Positions 17,440 to 26,541 of a DNA stretch of 64,000 nucleotides are shown here, one piece after another. Below the pieces are notes generated by a model, which made no database searches, was not told the DNA's origin, and worked only from the letters and a program-made list of their open reading frames with translations. The DNA is from Brevibacillus brevis (lineage in GTDB: Bacteria; Bacillota; Bacilli; Brevibacillales; Brevibacillaceae), in the NCBI RefSeq assembly GCF_022026395.1, contig NZ_CP041767.1, positions 1,127,501-1,191,500 on the forward strand, in the 5' to 3' direction. Numbering within the stretch: the stretch's first letter is position 1; each line of letters opens with the position of its first letter. A program made the position numbers and the translations under genes.

Positions 17440-18921
17440 TTACATATGGAGACCACGCATCTGCTGTTCAATTTTCTCAAAGCCGCCAGAAACCTTAACG
17501 ACTTCGTCTTTTTGCTCAGAAACGAGCACAAGCACTTCTTCCAGGCTCTCTTTGTTCTTGTCGGTAATATCTGCGTTGACTTCTACTTTTGCGCCGACTT
17601 CCTGAATCATGCTGTGAACATGGACGATGAACTCTTGCAGGTTTTTCGTTTTATCTGCGAAGTTTTGCATGTAGTTGTCTACATTGGTGAACATTTCTTG
17701 TACTTCGAGAATGCCCTCGCTATTTTTCTCAAAAGAAGTTTGCGACTCGGAAATCATATCCGATACAAGCTTCATTTTTTCGCGGATGGTCATGAGCAGG
17801 CTCGAGATCGACTCGGACGATAGCTTGGAGGATTCCGCCAGCTTGCGTACTTCATCTGCGACGACAGCAAATCCTCGGCCGTGTTCGCCTGCGCGAGACG
17901 CTTCAATCGTGGCATTGAGTGCCAACAGATTGGTTTGTGCAGAAATCTCGGAAATGGTTTGGATGATTTTTCCAATCGATTCGGTTTCTTTATTGAGCTC
18001 TTGGATTAGCTGGTTCGTACCTTGGATGTCCTTGATGAATCGTTCAAAGTCATTACCGATGTTGCCAATGCGTTTTCCACTCTCGCTAGTGGCTTCCTTG
18101 GTCGATTCTACGTACTCATGCATCTCTGTAACAGAGCGGGTCATGTCCTCAACTTGCAAATTCGTCGAGCTCATTTCCCGACGCAGCTCGTCTGTATTGC
18201 TGGTCTGGACAGTAAAGGACTCCATGATGTCTTGCAGGGAAGCGACGGTTTCGACAGCGCGAACATTGACACCGTCCGTTACCTTGTTCAAATTCTCTTG
18301 ATAGTCTTGCATAGAGGTGAGTGATTCATTGATCTTATCCAGAACACGTTGCAACGATTCCTTCGAGGCAATCGCTTCTTGCTTCTGTTGCTCACTTTCC
18401 TCTTGCAACTTGTTATTGAATACAGCATGCATCATGCTCGTGATAGAGACAAAGCAGAAGGTGAGCAGGAAGTACATCAGATCGAGATTGCTTGTCGAAT
18501 GGAAAATCGTTTCTCTTTGTGTCAGGAAGTAGTAAGAGACAATGCCCAATGTCGATACAATCGTCAAAATATTGATGAGTCGGTCTTGATAAATCCCCAT
18601 AACTGCTACGAAGAACATAATGGTCATGATATTGATCATATGCGGGTCCAGTCCGACTACGATGAACATGAAGATCCCGATTACGGCGAAGTTAAAGAAC
18701 TTCATGAAGGGCGCTGCTTTTTCACGGAAGCTCGGGCGATTAGAGATGTAAGCAAAAGGTGCCAGTACGCCATACAAAATACCCAGAATTGTGAAAACGA
18801 ATGTGTACGAAACGCCTAGAAAGAGGTTTAAGACCTGAACAACCGTAATAATACTTGCGAATACGATTACGACCCAATTGTTTCTTCTTCTCAATAAATC
18901 AATTTTATCCATGTTATCCAT
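17440..18921 (-). CDS. methyl-accepting chemotaxis protein
   Basis: 493 aa. The first ~180 residues form about six membrane helices with short loops, so there is no large extracellular sensor. The cytoplasmic signalling hairpin contains [20 protein letters not shown] and [13 protein letters not shown], which contact CheA/CheW in other MCPs. ATG 18921 begins one base after the stop of the acyltransferase-like gene, so the two are coupled. Both lie behind a c-di-GMP-I riboswitch (19670-19740). The membrane input may sense lipid or membrane state (inference). Confidence 0.92.
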   Translation of the reverse strand: MDNMDKIDLLRRRNNWVVIVFASIITVVQVLNLFLGVSYTFVFTILGILYGVLAPFAYISNRPSFREKAAPFMKFFNFAVIGIFMFIVVGLDPHMINIMTIMFFVAVMGIYQDRLINILTIVSTLGIVSYYFLTQRETIFHSTSNLDLMYFLLTFCFVSITSMMHAVFNNKLQEESEQQKQEAIASKESLQRVLDKINESLTSMQDYQENLNKVTDGVNVRAVETVASLQDIMESFTVQTSNTDELRREMSSTNLQVEDMTRSVTEMHEYVESTKEATSESGKRIGNIGNDFERFIKDIQGTNQLIQELNKETESIGKIIQTISEISAQTNLLALNATIEASRAGEHGRGFAVVADEVRKLAESSKLSSESISSLLMTIREKMKLVSDMISESQTSFEKNSEGILEVQEMFTNVDNYMQNFADKTKNLQEFIVHVHSMIQEVGAKVEVNADITDKNKESLEEVLVLVSEQKDEVVKVSGGFEKIEQQMRGLHM

Positions 18922-18922
18922 G

Positions 18923-19477
18923 TTACCCACCTACCTCGACTTTTACTTGGTTGGATGACGACGTATTGTACCAGGAATATTTCGGATCGTGCTTATTGTC
19001 ATAGACATCTTTTAGATGGAAAAGGGTCGGAATCGCATCGGCCCCTTTGTAAAAGACGATATCTTTGGTCTGAGTTGCTTTTACTTGATACTTCGTGTTA
19101 ATAAATTTAAAAAAGGTCGGATCTGCTACCCCGATTGCGTGGGTATAACCATGCTTTTCAGCGTAATCTATCATCAGGCAAATTCCTTTTTGCCCCAGTT
19201 GTCCGCGGTATTTCGGCAGAACAGCGAGACTGTCTACCTCCATTACTTTCATATCTTCTGTAACAACATCCTGAAAAAGTGATTTCATATAAGCACTTGA
19301 TTTGGAAAAGGGCGTCATTTCAAATGTTCCACCTGCTTCACCATCTTCGGCGATTAAGAGGAACTGAGCCGAGCCTTCTTTCGCGTACTCCATCTCGAAG
19401 CCCATGCTTGTCCATACTGTTTCTTTGATTTCATGAAATTTGGCTAACTCTTGTACGGTTTCTACTTGTTTGTACAT
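18923..19477 (-). CDS. GNAT-like acyltransferase (autoinducer-synthase/FeeM-like fold)
   Basis: 184 aa. Core [21 protein letters not shown] is an acyl-CoA N-acyltransferase signature (a V-x-x-x-Y-R-G-x-x-x-G-like pyrophosphate loop), followed by [21 protein letters not shown]. Overall shape is closer to N-acyl amino acid or acyl-homoserine-lactone synthase relatives than to RimI-type acetyltransferases, but I cannot prove this. It is the first gene of the riboswitch-controlled operon with the MCP. Confidence 0.65.
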   Translation of the reverse strand: MYKQVETVQELAKFHEIKETVWTSMGFEMEYAKEGSAQFLLIAEDGEAGGTFEMTPFSKSSAYMKSLFQDVVTEDMKVMEVDSLAVLPKYRGQLGQKGICLMIDYAEKHGYTHAIGVADPTFFKFINTKYQVKATQTKDIVFYKGADAIPTLFHLKDVYDNKHDPKYSWYNTSSSNQVKVEVGG

Positions 19478-19600
19478 AACTTCTCCACTCCATCATTTTC
19501 TGATTACCGTGTTGTGTATGTTTGACGTCTCAAAAGTTATGTTTTTCCATCTGTTACAAAAATGAAAGTGCTTTCATCCTCCTTTCAAAAAACGAAACAC
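19478..19600 (-). other. leader between terminator and acyltransferase gene
   Basis: About 120 bases between the riboswitch terminator and the start codon. Contains a small palindrome (tgaaag/ctttca, ~19563-19576) but no reading frame with a ribosome site. Confidence 0.4.
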
Positions 19601-19630
19601 AAAAAAAGGCCGTTCCATCGAAATGGAACA
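19601..19630 (-). terminator. riboswitch expression-platform terminator
   Basis: On the minus strand gttccat-ttcg-atggaac forms a 7-bp stem with a TTCG loop, then ggcc and seven T. It lies 40 bases downstream of the c-di-GMP aptamer and upstream of the operon. Confidence 0.85.
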
Positions 19631-19669
19631 ACCGAAGCTACCAACATCGAAAAATAGTCTCAAGATGAT

Positions 19670-19740
19670 GGCAACCCGGCTATCATGGTCAAAGACTGTA
19701 GACCCGTGGTTTTGCGTCGCCACCTTTCGATGACTTTGCC
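19670..19740 (-). ncRNA. cyclic di-GMP-I (GEMM-I) riboswitch aptamer
   Basis: Minus-strand sequence shows the GEMM-I landmarks in order: P1 ggcaa/ttgcc, a GAAA-containing loop (tcgaaaggtgg), the invariant gacgcaaa, the ccacgggtcta segment, and a distal gatagccgggttgcc. This aptamer binds c-di-GMP and controls chemotaxis, motility and envelope genes in many bacteria, which suits the MCP downstream. Confidence 0.88.
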
Positions 19741-19803
19741 TTTTTCATTTTTTAGCAAAAATTGTAAAACTGTGTCGAATTTTGCTAGACATAATCATGC
19801 AAA

Positions 19804-19832
19804 ATATAAGCCATTTGTATTAGCTTTGTCAA
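19804..19832 (-). promoter_or_regulatory. sigma-A promoter of the c-di-GMP riboswitch operon
   Basis: TTGACA, 17-base spacer, TTATAT on the minus strand, about 55 bases upstream of the aptamer. Confidence 0.8.
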
Positions 19833-19880
19833 GTTTTGGTAGGAAGAAGTAACTAATTGTTCATAATATATGAACGTACG

Positions 19881-19908
19881 AAAAAACCAGTTGCCGTATC
19901 AACTGGTT
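19881..19908 (-). terminator. terminator of the peroxiredoxin gene
   Basis: aaccagtt pairs with aactggtt; six T follow on the minus strand. Confidence 0.85.
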
Positions 19909-19932
19909 CTTCATTAAATAGGGAGTAGGGCG

Positions 19933-20595
19933 TTAGGTTAGGGTGCGCAGAATGTCTATAACTTCAGTAGGCTCCATTCGCTTTTTGTAGTCAGGATCTA
20001 AGAATACTGACCGGATTACGCCCTGTTCATCGAGGATATAAGTAGCCGGTATGGGGAGTGTCCAGGAATCGTCGCTATTAAAATGATTGAGATCGATATC
20101 CAATGATCGGTAGGTATCATGTAAATACTCAGGCAGTCTGAATATGAGTCTATATTTTTCTGCTACCTGATTATTGGTATCGCATAACACGGGGAAGCTC
20201 AGACGATTGTTCTCTTGCATAGTAAGAGAGTGTGCAGGAGATTGTGGACTAATGGCAAACAATTGAGCACCCAGAGAGGTTATCGTATCGAGCTGTTTTT
20301 GGTACGCTTGCATCTCCAAATTGCAGTAGGGGCACCATGATCCACGGAAAAATGTGAGGACGACAGGACCTTTTATGATTTCTTCCGACAAGGTAATGCT
20401 CTTGCCAGTGTGATCGTTCAACGTGAAATCAGGCGCAATCGAACCAATCGGCAAGCCCTTTGCCAGTTCAGAGGTCCGCAGCTCCTCAATTGATCTTGTA
20501 AATGCATCTGTTACTTCACGGGTGAGGAAGTCTGCTATTTGAATGGTTGTAAAATCTAGCTCTTCGCGCAGGCTCTGAAAATGTGGTTTATCCAT
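19933..20595 (-). CDS. peroxiredoxin-like (AhpC/TSA) protein
   Basis: 220 aa thioredoxin-fold protein. The active site reads FFRGSWCPYCNLEMQAY, a CxxC with the peroxidatic Cys first. IAPDFTLNDHTGKSITLSE is the family entry motif. An N-terminal helical extension of ~45 residues is typical of the peroxiredoxin-like group that also resembles redoxins. Probably reduces peroxides. ATG with a weak ggggaacg site. Confidence 0.88.
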   Translation of the reverse strand: MDKPHFQSLREELDFTTIQIADFLTREVTDAFTRSIEELRTSELAKGLPIGSIAPDFTLNDHTGKSITLSEEIIKGPVVLTFFRGSWCPYCNLEMQAYQKQLDTITSLGAQLFAISPQSPAHSLTMQENNRLSFPVLCDTNNQVAEKYRLIFRLPEYLHDTYRSLDIDLNHFNSDDSWTLPIPATYILDEQGVIRSVFLDPDYKKRMEPTEVIDILRTLT

Positions 20596-20679
20596 ATGTC
20601 GTTCCCCTCTTTTTCGAAAGAATAGTAGAAGCCATGGCTTTACGATATCTTTCTTTTTGAGCGAAAGATGTAAACTGGA

Positions 20680-21360
20680 TTACATTTTCTTCAAAATCCT
20701 GTCCCGCTGAATAGAAATAGATTTAAAGCCTGTTTGAATCAGTTCTTCTCTTGCTAAAGCACGTAATGCTACCGTCACAGCTTCCCTGGATGCCCCAACA
20801 AAATTGGCGATTTCTTGATGGGAAAGAGGTAAGTCAATTTGTTGAAACGCCGAACTGTTAGGATTGCCAAATTGATCGGCAAGCTTTACCAACGTGGAAA
20901 TAATGCGATCTTGTAAAGGGAGAAGGGCAAGATTTTCGGCTGCTTGGCTGATCGAAATCATTCTATCGCTAATGACTTTCATGATCTTCATCATCAGTTG
21001 CGGATGTTCGATGATGTAGCTTTCAAATTTTGCTTTGCTCATTTTACAAATGAGGCAGTCTTCGATGGCTTCTATATACATCTCCCTTGTACCTAATGAG
21101 AGGAGATCCACTTCTCCAAACACATTGCCTTCCCCGAGGATATCGAATGTGAACTGCCGACCATCCCGATTTACTTTATATAAACCTACCTTTCCCTGTT
21201 TGATGAAGTAGAAGCCTTCTGAAAAAGTTTCTGGTGTTTGAATGCACGTATTTTTGGGGAAAGGGGTTAGAGAGGTTAATTGATCAATTAAGCGCAAACT
21301 TTCCTCGGATAATGAATTCAACAAATAAAATTGGGATAAATGTGTGATTCGGTTCATCAT
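20680..21360 (-). CDS. Crp/Fnr-family transcriptional regulator
   Basis: 226 aa. Cyclic-nucleotide-binding fold in the first ~140 residues (IKQGKVGLYKVNRDGRQ, GEVDLLS) and a winged helix at the C-terminus (SHQEIANFVGASREAVTVALRAL). No Fnr-type N-terminal cysteine cluster is seen. Its start overlaps the stop of the upstream HEAT-repeat gene by four bases, so they form one operon. Confidence 0.9.
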   Translation of the reverse strand: MMNRITHLSQFYLLNSLSEESLRLIDQLTSLTPFPKNTCIQTPETFSEGFYFIKQGKVGLYKVNRDGRQFTFDILGEGNVFGEVDLLSLGTREMYIEAIEDCLICKMSKAKFESYIIEHPQLMMKIMKVISDRMISISQAAENLALLPLQDRIISTLVKLADQFGNPNSSAFQQIDLPLSHQEIANFVGASREAVTVALRALAREELIQTGFKSISIQRDRILKKM

Positions 21361-22196
21361 TTCTGTTCAGTGTGACTTTTCAGGATCGTTCTTTTCGCTT
21401 TGGTGATAATTCTTTTTGTTTCCTTTGTATCAGAGGTTTTTAGCCACTCGTCACAAAGCTGTGTCACCCAGTCTGGTTGTGATTTACTCGCATCGTTCAA
21501 CCAATTCCCTACAGAATCTTGAACATATTTGGCTGGATCTGACTTCACTGGTGTGAGCAAAGGCAGGCAGCGAGCGGGCTCATTTTTCAATGCGTCAATA
21601 TGCTTACACCAGACACCACGCGGGCGTGTGGCTTCTACCGCAAAACGGCGAATATTTTGGTCGGTATCAAGTACCCATTCACTCAGGAGTTGAATGGAAT
21701 GGTTCAGATCATGCAAGAGAGAATCTCGAATCGCCATCCATGCGATCTCTCTCACCCCAAAATGATGATCAGCCGCGAATTTTCTTATTTGGGCTAGTTT
21801 TTCTTCTAAAGATAAGGTGTTGTCCAGGCCGATAATATAGGCACTCCAGCAACGGACACTGTCTGACTTGTGGTTGGCCAACGATAGGAAAACAGAAGAC
21901 GTAGCTGTGGGTTCACCCGATTTGTGTAAGATCGCAAGCAGTTCTTGTCCAATCAGACGGATAGCTTTCATTCCGCTCGTTGATCCGGTCTCTTCTAATT
22001 GACCAACAAGTTGAGGGACATACGCACCTAACGTAACATGAGGCAGAACGATTCGTAACAAATGCATATGATCAACAGCCTGCCATTCAGTCAAATTGAC
22101 GCTTTCTAATTCTCCAGCATGAAGGAGTGCTAATACATTGTCAGGGATGAGTGAGGCTTTACTTGCTCCTTTTCTCGTGTGTACCGAATCTGGCAT
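21357..22196 (-). CDS. DNA alkylation repair-like HEAT-repeat protein
   Basis: 279 aa, all-helical. Repeats such as VRCWSAYIIGLD, VREIAWMAIRD, IRRFAVEATRPRGVW and VQDSVGNWLNDASK resemble the AlkD/COG4335 superfamily of alkylpurine glycosylase-like proteins. Catalytic function is not provable from this. ATG 22196 has AAGGAG nine bases upstream; longer starts have none. Overlaps the Crp-like gene. Confidence 0.75.
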   Translation of the reverse strand: MPDSVHTRKGASKASLIPDNVLALLHAGELESVNLTEWQAVDHMHLLRIVLPHVTLGAYVPQLVGQLEETGSTSGMKAIRLIGQELLAILHKSGEPTATSSVFLSLANHKSDSVRCWSAYIIGLDNTLSLEEKLAQIRKFAADHHFGVREIAWMAIRDSLLHDLNHSIQLLSEWVLDTDQNIRRFAVEATRPRGVWCKHIDALKNEPARCLPLLTPVKSDPAKYVQDSVGNWLNDASKSQPDWVTQLCDEWLKTSDTKETKRIITKAKRTILKSHTEQK

Positions 22197-22301
22197 TTCA
22201 ACAAACTCCTTTTCGCAGTAATGGTAAAAGTATACATAAAAATCACCCATAACAAAAATTTTCCAACCATCCGATAACTAGAAGGAATAGGAGGGGATTT
22301 T

Positions 22302-22487
22302 ATGAAGGAAGTAAAGGTGATTCAATTTTACTTTTCCGGAGGCGGTGAAACGATTAGCATCGAATCGACGGAACCGGAAGAGATCATTCAAATGGTCGCT
22401 AATCAAAACAACGGATGGCTCCAGTATGATGATGTTGTCATCAACGTAAGAAATGTTTCGTATATCAAAGTTCGCAATCAGGCGTAG
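22302..22487 (+). CDS. small conserved hypothetical protein
   Basis: 61 aa, start ATG with taggagggg eight bases upstream, mixed alpha/beta composition with a VVINVRNVSYIKV end that looks like a beta hairpin. No recognised family. A strong terminator follows directly. Confidence 0.7.
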   Translation: MKEVKVIQFYFSGGGETISIESTEPEEIIQMVANQNNGWLQYDDVVINVRNVSYIKVRNQA

Positions 22488-22509
22488 GATAAGAAAAGAG
22501 CGTCAAGCT

Positions 22510-22558
22510 CCAACACGAAAAAGCTCTCCTTTGAATGAGGAGGGCTTTTTCGTGTTGG
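22510..22558. terminator. long bidirectional hairpin terminator
   Basis: ccaacacgaaaaagc pairs perfectly with gctttttcgtgttgg, and the inner ctcct pairs with aggag. Because the A and T runs are inside the stem it can end transcription from both sides. Confidence 0.75.
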
Positions 22559-22609
22559 GGGTAGGGCTGCTGGTTATCCTATTAATAGAAGAAAAGGGAG
22601 GGCGGCAAG

Positions 22610-23317
22610 ATGACGCTGGAAGAAGTCATGCAGAAGCTCGAAGCGATGGGGACAGAACAGACGAAAAAAACGTTATTGCGGCATGGGGCAAAAGAGCCTT
22701 TATTTGGCGTGCGAGTCGGCGATATGAAAAAGCTGGTCAAGGAGGTAAAGCATGATCAGCAGCTCGTCCAGGCGCTGTACGATACGGGAAACTACGACGC
22801 CATGTACTTGGCCGGATTGACAGTTGACCCAAAGAGCATAACAAAAGAGCGGCTGCAGGCTTGGATTCAGGAAGCGTCTTGGTACGCGCCCGCCGAATAT
22901 ACGGTTGCGAGTGTAGCCGCTGAGAGCCATTTTGCCATGGAGTTGGCTCGAGAATGGATCGAGTCAAAAGAAGAAATGGTAGCCACATGTGGGTGGAACA
23001 CGTATTCGAACTATTTGTCGATTACTCCTGATGAACAACTAGATAAGGAAGAAATCAAACGGCTCCTCATGAGAGTGAAGGAGACAATTCATCAGGAACA
23101 GAACCGCGTACGGTACACCATGAATCAATTCGTTATTTCAGTAGGCGCATATGTACGGGAACTTCATCAGGAAGCGCTGGAAGTGGCAGCAGCGATTGGC
23201 AAAGTACATGTGGACGTCGGACAGACAGCGTGCAAGGTTCCGTTGGCTACGGAGTATATCAAAAAGATAGAGGAACGAGGGAGTGTCGGAAAAAAGAAAA
23301 AGACGTGCATTTGCTAG
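22610..23317 (+). CDS. DNA alkylation repair protein (AlkD family)
   Basis: 235 aa, helical repeat protein. Motifs KEPLFGVRVGDMKKL, GNYDAMYLAGL, SWYAPAEYTVASVA and AATCGWNTYSNY-like match COG4912 AlkD, which excises 3-methyladenine and 7-methylguanine. The C-terminus is Lys/Cys-rich (KKKKTCIC). ATG has gggagg eight bases upstream. Confidence 0.85.
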   Translation: MTLEEVMQKLEAMGTEQTKKTLLRHGAKEPLFGVRVGDMKKLVKEVKHDQQLVQALYDTGNYDAMYLAGLTVDPKSITKERLQAWIQEASWYAPAEYTVASVAAESHFAMELAREWIESKEEMVATCGWNTYSNYLSITPDEQLDKEEIKRLLMRVKETIHQEQNRVRYTMNQFVISVGAYVRELHQEALEVAAAIGKVHVDVGQTACKVPLATEYIKKIEERGSVGKKKKTCIC

Positions 23318-23377
23318 TCGGGCATTTTTCTCAATCATTTGGCGTATATTTCTAGGGTGCTTTTGTTTACTAAAGTA

Positions 23378-23406
23378 TCGACTATTCTTTGCTAATGTGC
23401 TATCAT
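23378..23406 (+). promoter_or_regulatory. probable sigma-A promoter of the ABC transporter operon
   Basis: TCGACT, 17-base spacer ending in TGC (extended -10), TATCAT, about 70 bases before the lipoprotein gene. Confidence 0.55.
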
Positions 23407-23477
23407 GATACCTTGTTAACGTATTACCACTTTATCAGAGTAAAACATAGAGTAGGGAAACGAGGGGGATCATCACG

Positions 23478-24254
23478 ATGAAGAAAATAGCATGGATGTC
23501 ATTGTTGTTGAGTGCGATGGTTTCATTGGTAGTGGGCTGTTCCAGCGCAAACACTGGCGCTGACGCGAACAAGCTGATTATCGGAATTGATGATAAGTTC
23601 GCACCAATGGGATTCCGGGATGAGAAAAATGAACTTGTTGGTTTTGATATTGATTATGCGCGTGCAGCCGGCGAAAAAATGGGAAAACAAGTCGAGTTTC
23701 AACCAATCGATTGGAGTGCAAAAGAGTCTGAACTAAACAGCGGTCGTATTGATTTAATCTGGAATGGATATACGATTACAGATGAGCGAAAAGGGAAGGT
23801 TCTCTTTACCAAGCCTTATCTGAAAAACGCACAAGTAGTGGTCACCATGGCAAATAGCAACTTGACCAAGCTGTCAGACTTGGCCGGTAAAGCAATTGGT
23901 TTGCAAAAGCTGTCTTCCGCAGCTGACGCGATTAATGCGAGTGATATCAAAAATCAGGTCACATCGATTACCGAGTTCCCTGATAACGTGCTGGCACTGA
24001 GTGATTTGAAAATTGGTCGTGTAGAAGCAGTCGTCATCGACCAGGTTGTGGCCGATTACTATATGACAAAAGAGCCGGGAACATTTAAAGAGTTGGAAGA
24101 ATCGCTGTCCCCTGAGGAATATGGAATAGGCGTCAAAAAAGGCAACGAGGCATTGCTGAATGAGCTGCAAAAGGCACTGGATGCGTTGAATCAGGATGGT
24201 ACAGCTGCAAAAATATCGGAAAAATGGTTTGGCGAAAATCGTGTATTGAAATAA
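23478..24254 (+). CDS. amino-acid ABC transporter substrate-binding lipoprotein
   Basis: 258 aa. Lipobox VVGC at about residue 21 marks lipid attachment after signal cleavage. The mature part is a class-3 solute-binding protein: IGIDDKFAPMGF, VGFDIDYARA, and DLIWNGYTITDERKGKV. Substrate is a polar amino acid, not further assignable. First gene of a three-gene operon (binding protein, permease, ATPase). Confidence 0.9.
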   Translation: MKKIAWMSLLLSAMVSLVVGCSSANTGADANKLIIGIDDKFAPMGFRDEKNELVGFDIDYARAAGEKMGKQVEFQPIDWSAKESELNSGRIDLIWNGYTITDERKGKVLFTKPYLKNAQVVVTMANSNLTKLSDLAGKAIGLQKLSSAADAINASDIKNQVTSITEFPDNVLALSDLKIGRVEAVVIDQVVADYYMTKEPGTFKELEESLSPEEYGIGVKKGNEALLNELQKALDALNQDGTAAKISEKWFGENRVLK

Positions 24255-24266
24255 GAAGAACAGCGA

Positions 24267-24294
24267 TGGCTTCGCCGCTTGATTGGCGAAGCCA
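24267..24294 (+). terminator. intra-operon hairpin after the binding-protein gene
   Basis: A perfect 10-bp stem (tggcttcgcc/ggcgaagcca) then a loose T-rich tail. Most likely a partial terminator or mRNA stabiliser that keeps binding protein above permease level. Confidence 0.7.
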
Positions 24295-24327
24295 CGCTTT
24301 TATTTTCAGGATTAGGAGCATACCAAG

Positions 24328-24987
24328 ATGAGCGTAGACTACATTCTCTCCATTACGAAGCCCATGCTAGAAGGGGCACAGATGACGGTGCTGTTGTTTA
24401 TCATCGCCATTCTGCTTTCCATTCCATTAGGTTTTTTGATCACTTTACTGGCAAAGAGCAGTAATAAGGCGCTGTCCTGGTGCGCGCATACGTATGTGTA
24501 TGTGATGCGTGGGACGCCTCTTCTATTGCAGCTGTTGTTTATTTGCTTCGGGCTGCCTCTCTTGCCCGTAGTGGGAGAGTATTTGGTGATGGATCGGTTC
24601 GTCGCTGCATGTGTCGGTTTCGTGCTGAACTACGCAGCGTATTTCGCGGAGATTTTCCGTGGAGGACTGCTGTCAATCGACAAAGGACAGTACGAGGCGG
24701 CGCAGGTCCTCGGCTTTAGCAAATGGCAGACAACCAGCAAGATTATTTTGCCGCAAATGTTTCGCGTGGCTTTGCCTGCCGTCGCAAATGAATCAATCAC
24801 CCTTGTAAAAGACACAGCGCTGCTCTATGCGGTTGCTGTCCCAGAATTGCTTCACTTTGCACAGACGGCCGTGAATCGCGACTTTACCATCGTTCCGTTT
24901 TTTATTGCCGGAATCATTTATTTGTTAATGACGCTATTGTTGACATTGTTCTTTAAGTGGCTGGAAAAAAGATTTAAATTCGAATAA
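24328..24987 (+). CDS. amino-acid ABC transporter permease
   Basis: 219 aa, His/Glu/Gln/Arg-type permease with about five membrane helices. The EAA loop is at about residues 125-145 ([24 protein letters not shown]). ATG has ttaggag 9 bases upstream. It pairs with the lipoprotein upstream and the ATPase downstream. Confidence 0.92.
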   Translation: MSVDYILSITKPMLEGAQMTVLLFIIAILLSIPLGFLITLLAKSSNKALSWCAHTYVYVMRGTPLLLQLLFICFGLPLLPVVGEYLVMDRFVAACVGFVLNYAAYFAEIFRGGLLSIDKGQYEAAQVLGFSKWQTTSKIILPQMFRVALPAVANESITLVKDTALLYAVAVPELLHFAQTAVNRDFTIVPFFIAGIIYLLMTLLLTLFFKWLEKRFKFE

Positions 24988-25001
24988 AGGGCTGGCGCAT
25001 T

Positions 25002-25748
25002 ATGGATATCATTCAAGTATCGAATCTAAAGAAATCGTTTGGCAATCAAGAAGTTTTGCGAGATGTCTCGTTTTCGGTGAAAAAGAACGAAGTCGTGGCA
25101 GTAATCGGGCCTTCTGGCTCCGGCAAAAGCACGATGCTACGCAGCTTGGTCAATCTGGAGCAGGTGAATGGTGGCAGCATTCGTGTGCAGGATGATTATT
25201 TGGTGAAGGACGGCGTTTATGCCAGCAACCAGGAAATCAAGCAGATCACAGCGAGAATGGGCATGGTCTTTCAGCATTTTAATCTGTTCCCTCATCTAAC
25301 GGTGAAGGAAAATCTGGAGATCGCGCCACGCGTAGTCAAAGGTGAGGCGGCACAGGACATCCAAAGAAAGAGTGCAGAGCTCTTGGAAAAGGTCGGCCTG
25401 TCTGATAAGGCTGACGCGTATCCGGCGAAGCTCTCAGGCGGACAGAAGCAGCGTGTGGCGATCGCCAGAGCACTGATGATGAACCCGCAAATTTTGTTGT
25501 TTGACGAGCCTACGTCTGCTCTCGACCCCGAACTGACGGGTGAGGTCCTGCAAGTCATCAAGCAGCTTGCCCAGGAGCATATGACGATGATGGTTGTGAC
25601 GCATGAGATGGGATTCGCACGCGAGGTGGCAAACCAAATCATGTTTATGGACAAAGGGGAATTCGTAGAGTCGGGGACACCTGAGCAATTGTTTACAAAC
25701 GCTAAATTTGAGCGGACCAAATCCTTTTTGCATCGCGCATTAAAATAG
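25002..25748 (+). CDS. amino-acid ABC transporter ATP-binding protein
   Basis: 248 aa. Walker [11 protein letters not shown]-loop [10 protein letters not shown], signature [15 protein letters not shown], Walker [13 protein letters not shown], and switch His VTHEMGFA are all intact. Energises the transporter above. Confidence 0.95.
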   Translation: MDIIQVSNLKKSFGNQEVLRDVSFSVKKNEVVAVIGPSGSGKSTMLRSLVNLEQVNGGSIRVQDDYLVKDGVYASNQEIKQITARMGMVFQHFNLFPHLTVKENLEIAPRVVKGEAAQDIQRKSAELLEKVGLSDKADAYPAKLSGGQKQRVAIARALMMNPQILLFDEPTSALDPELTGEVLQVIKQLAQEHMTMMVVTHEMGFAREVANQIMFMDKGEFVESGTPEQLFTNAKFERTKSFLHRALK

Positions 25749-25761
25749 TATGATCAACAAT

Positions 25762-25800
25762 AAATGCCCTCAGTGTCGAGAAGACAGACTGAGGGCATTT
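25762..25800. terminator. bidirectional terminator after the ABC operon
   Basis: aaatgccctcagt pairs with actgagggcattt (13 bp); T-rich on the plus strand and A-rich before it, shared with the convergent KTSC gene. Confidence 0.85.
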
Positions 25801-25812
25801 TGTATAGACAGG

Positions 25813-26076
25813 CTACATCACCTGGTAGTTCAAGTACCGTTGGCTGATGAACGAATGAAAATGATCGCTGAACGAGTCAGCATTTAAAAACGCATTGTAG
25901 GCGTAAGGAGTGACCCGACAGTAAACGAGCTCGCGTCCATCGTGAAAACGGATGTAGAGGTGGCTTGCAGCCAGATCGTACCGAGCAGCTTTGATCAATT
26001 TCGAATCCAGTTCCTTGTAGGTAATTTCTTGGGGGTGATTCTGACGTGGCAGAAATTGGCGGAAAAAAGATCTCAA
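25813..26076 (-). CDS. KTSC-domain-like protein
   Basis: 87 aa. LYIRFHDGRELVYCRVTPYAYNAFLNADSFSDHFHSFI-type layout (Y/F pattern with a final S..IRQRY) resembles the KTSC domain, a small domain of unknown role linked to RNA or phage proteins. Starts with TTG at 26076, with AAAGGAGT about 11 bases upstream. Probably cotranscribed with the 41-aa membrane protein just upstream. Confidence 0.6.
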   Translation of the reverse strand: MRSFFRQFLPRQNHPQEITYKELDSKLIKAARYDLAASHLYIRFHDGRELVYCRVTPYAYNAFLNADSFSDHFHSFISQRYLNYQVM

Positions 26077-26109
26077 TGTATCTGCAAACTCCTTTATCTA
26101 AAAATCGGC

Positions 26110-26235
26110 TTATCTATTTCTACGAGTCTTCATTTTACGCAAAAATTTGGATTCGGAATACAAAAATAGCACACCGATTGCAAAATAGGCTAAGAGAACC
26201 GTATTCAGAACGATCATCGAAAAGTCGGCAAGCAT
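26110..26235 (-). CDS. small single-span membrane protein (41 aa)
   Basis: ATG 26235 with a perfect AGGAGG seven bases upstream. One hydrophobic helix (residues ~7-26, MIVLNTVLLAYFAIGVLFLY) and a strongly basic tail (KFLRKMKTRRNR). No family recognised. In tandem with the KTSC gene. Confidence 0.65.
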   Translation of the reverse strand: MLADFSMIVLNTVLLAYFAIGVLFLYSESKFLRKMKTRRNR

Positions 26236-26541
26236 GTAAGTGCCTCCTGTTAGAGAGAATGAAGTCACGAATTGAAAGTAACCCGCTCCAAAAAAGTGAA
26301 AATCTTCTTTTTGCTTCGTTCTATGGGCCTATCATCTGGATGCGTATAGAAAAAACGATCATCCGAAAGTATGTAATTTCATGAAAAATGTTGTCGAATA
26401 TAGTCTATATTACCTATTTTATTATTGTCAATAATTACATAGAACCAAAATGACATTCCGCGAATTTCTTTTTTAAATTACCTTGTATCACGAGGTATAG
26501 TGTGATAATCTCTAGGCATGTCACGGGAAGGAGATGCTTTT
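26236..26541. other. divergent intergenic region before the PadR gene
   Basis: 306 bases. A possible promoter (TTGTAT at 26483 with a GATAAT/TAATCT -10 near 26504) overlaps an inverted repeat tacct-N9-aggta around 26480-26498 and tatcac/gtgata, a plausible PadR autoregulatory operator. Nothing else seen. Confidence 0.45.
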
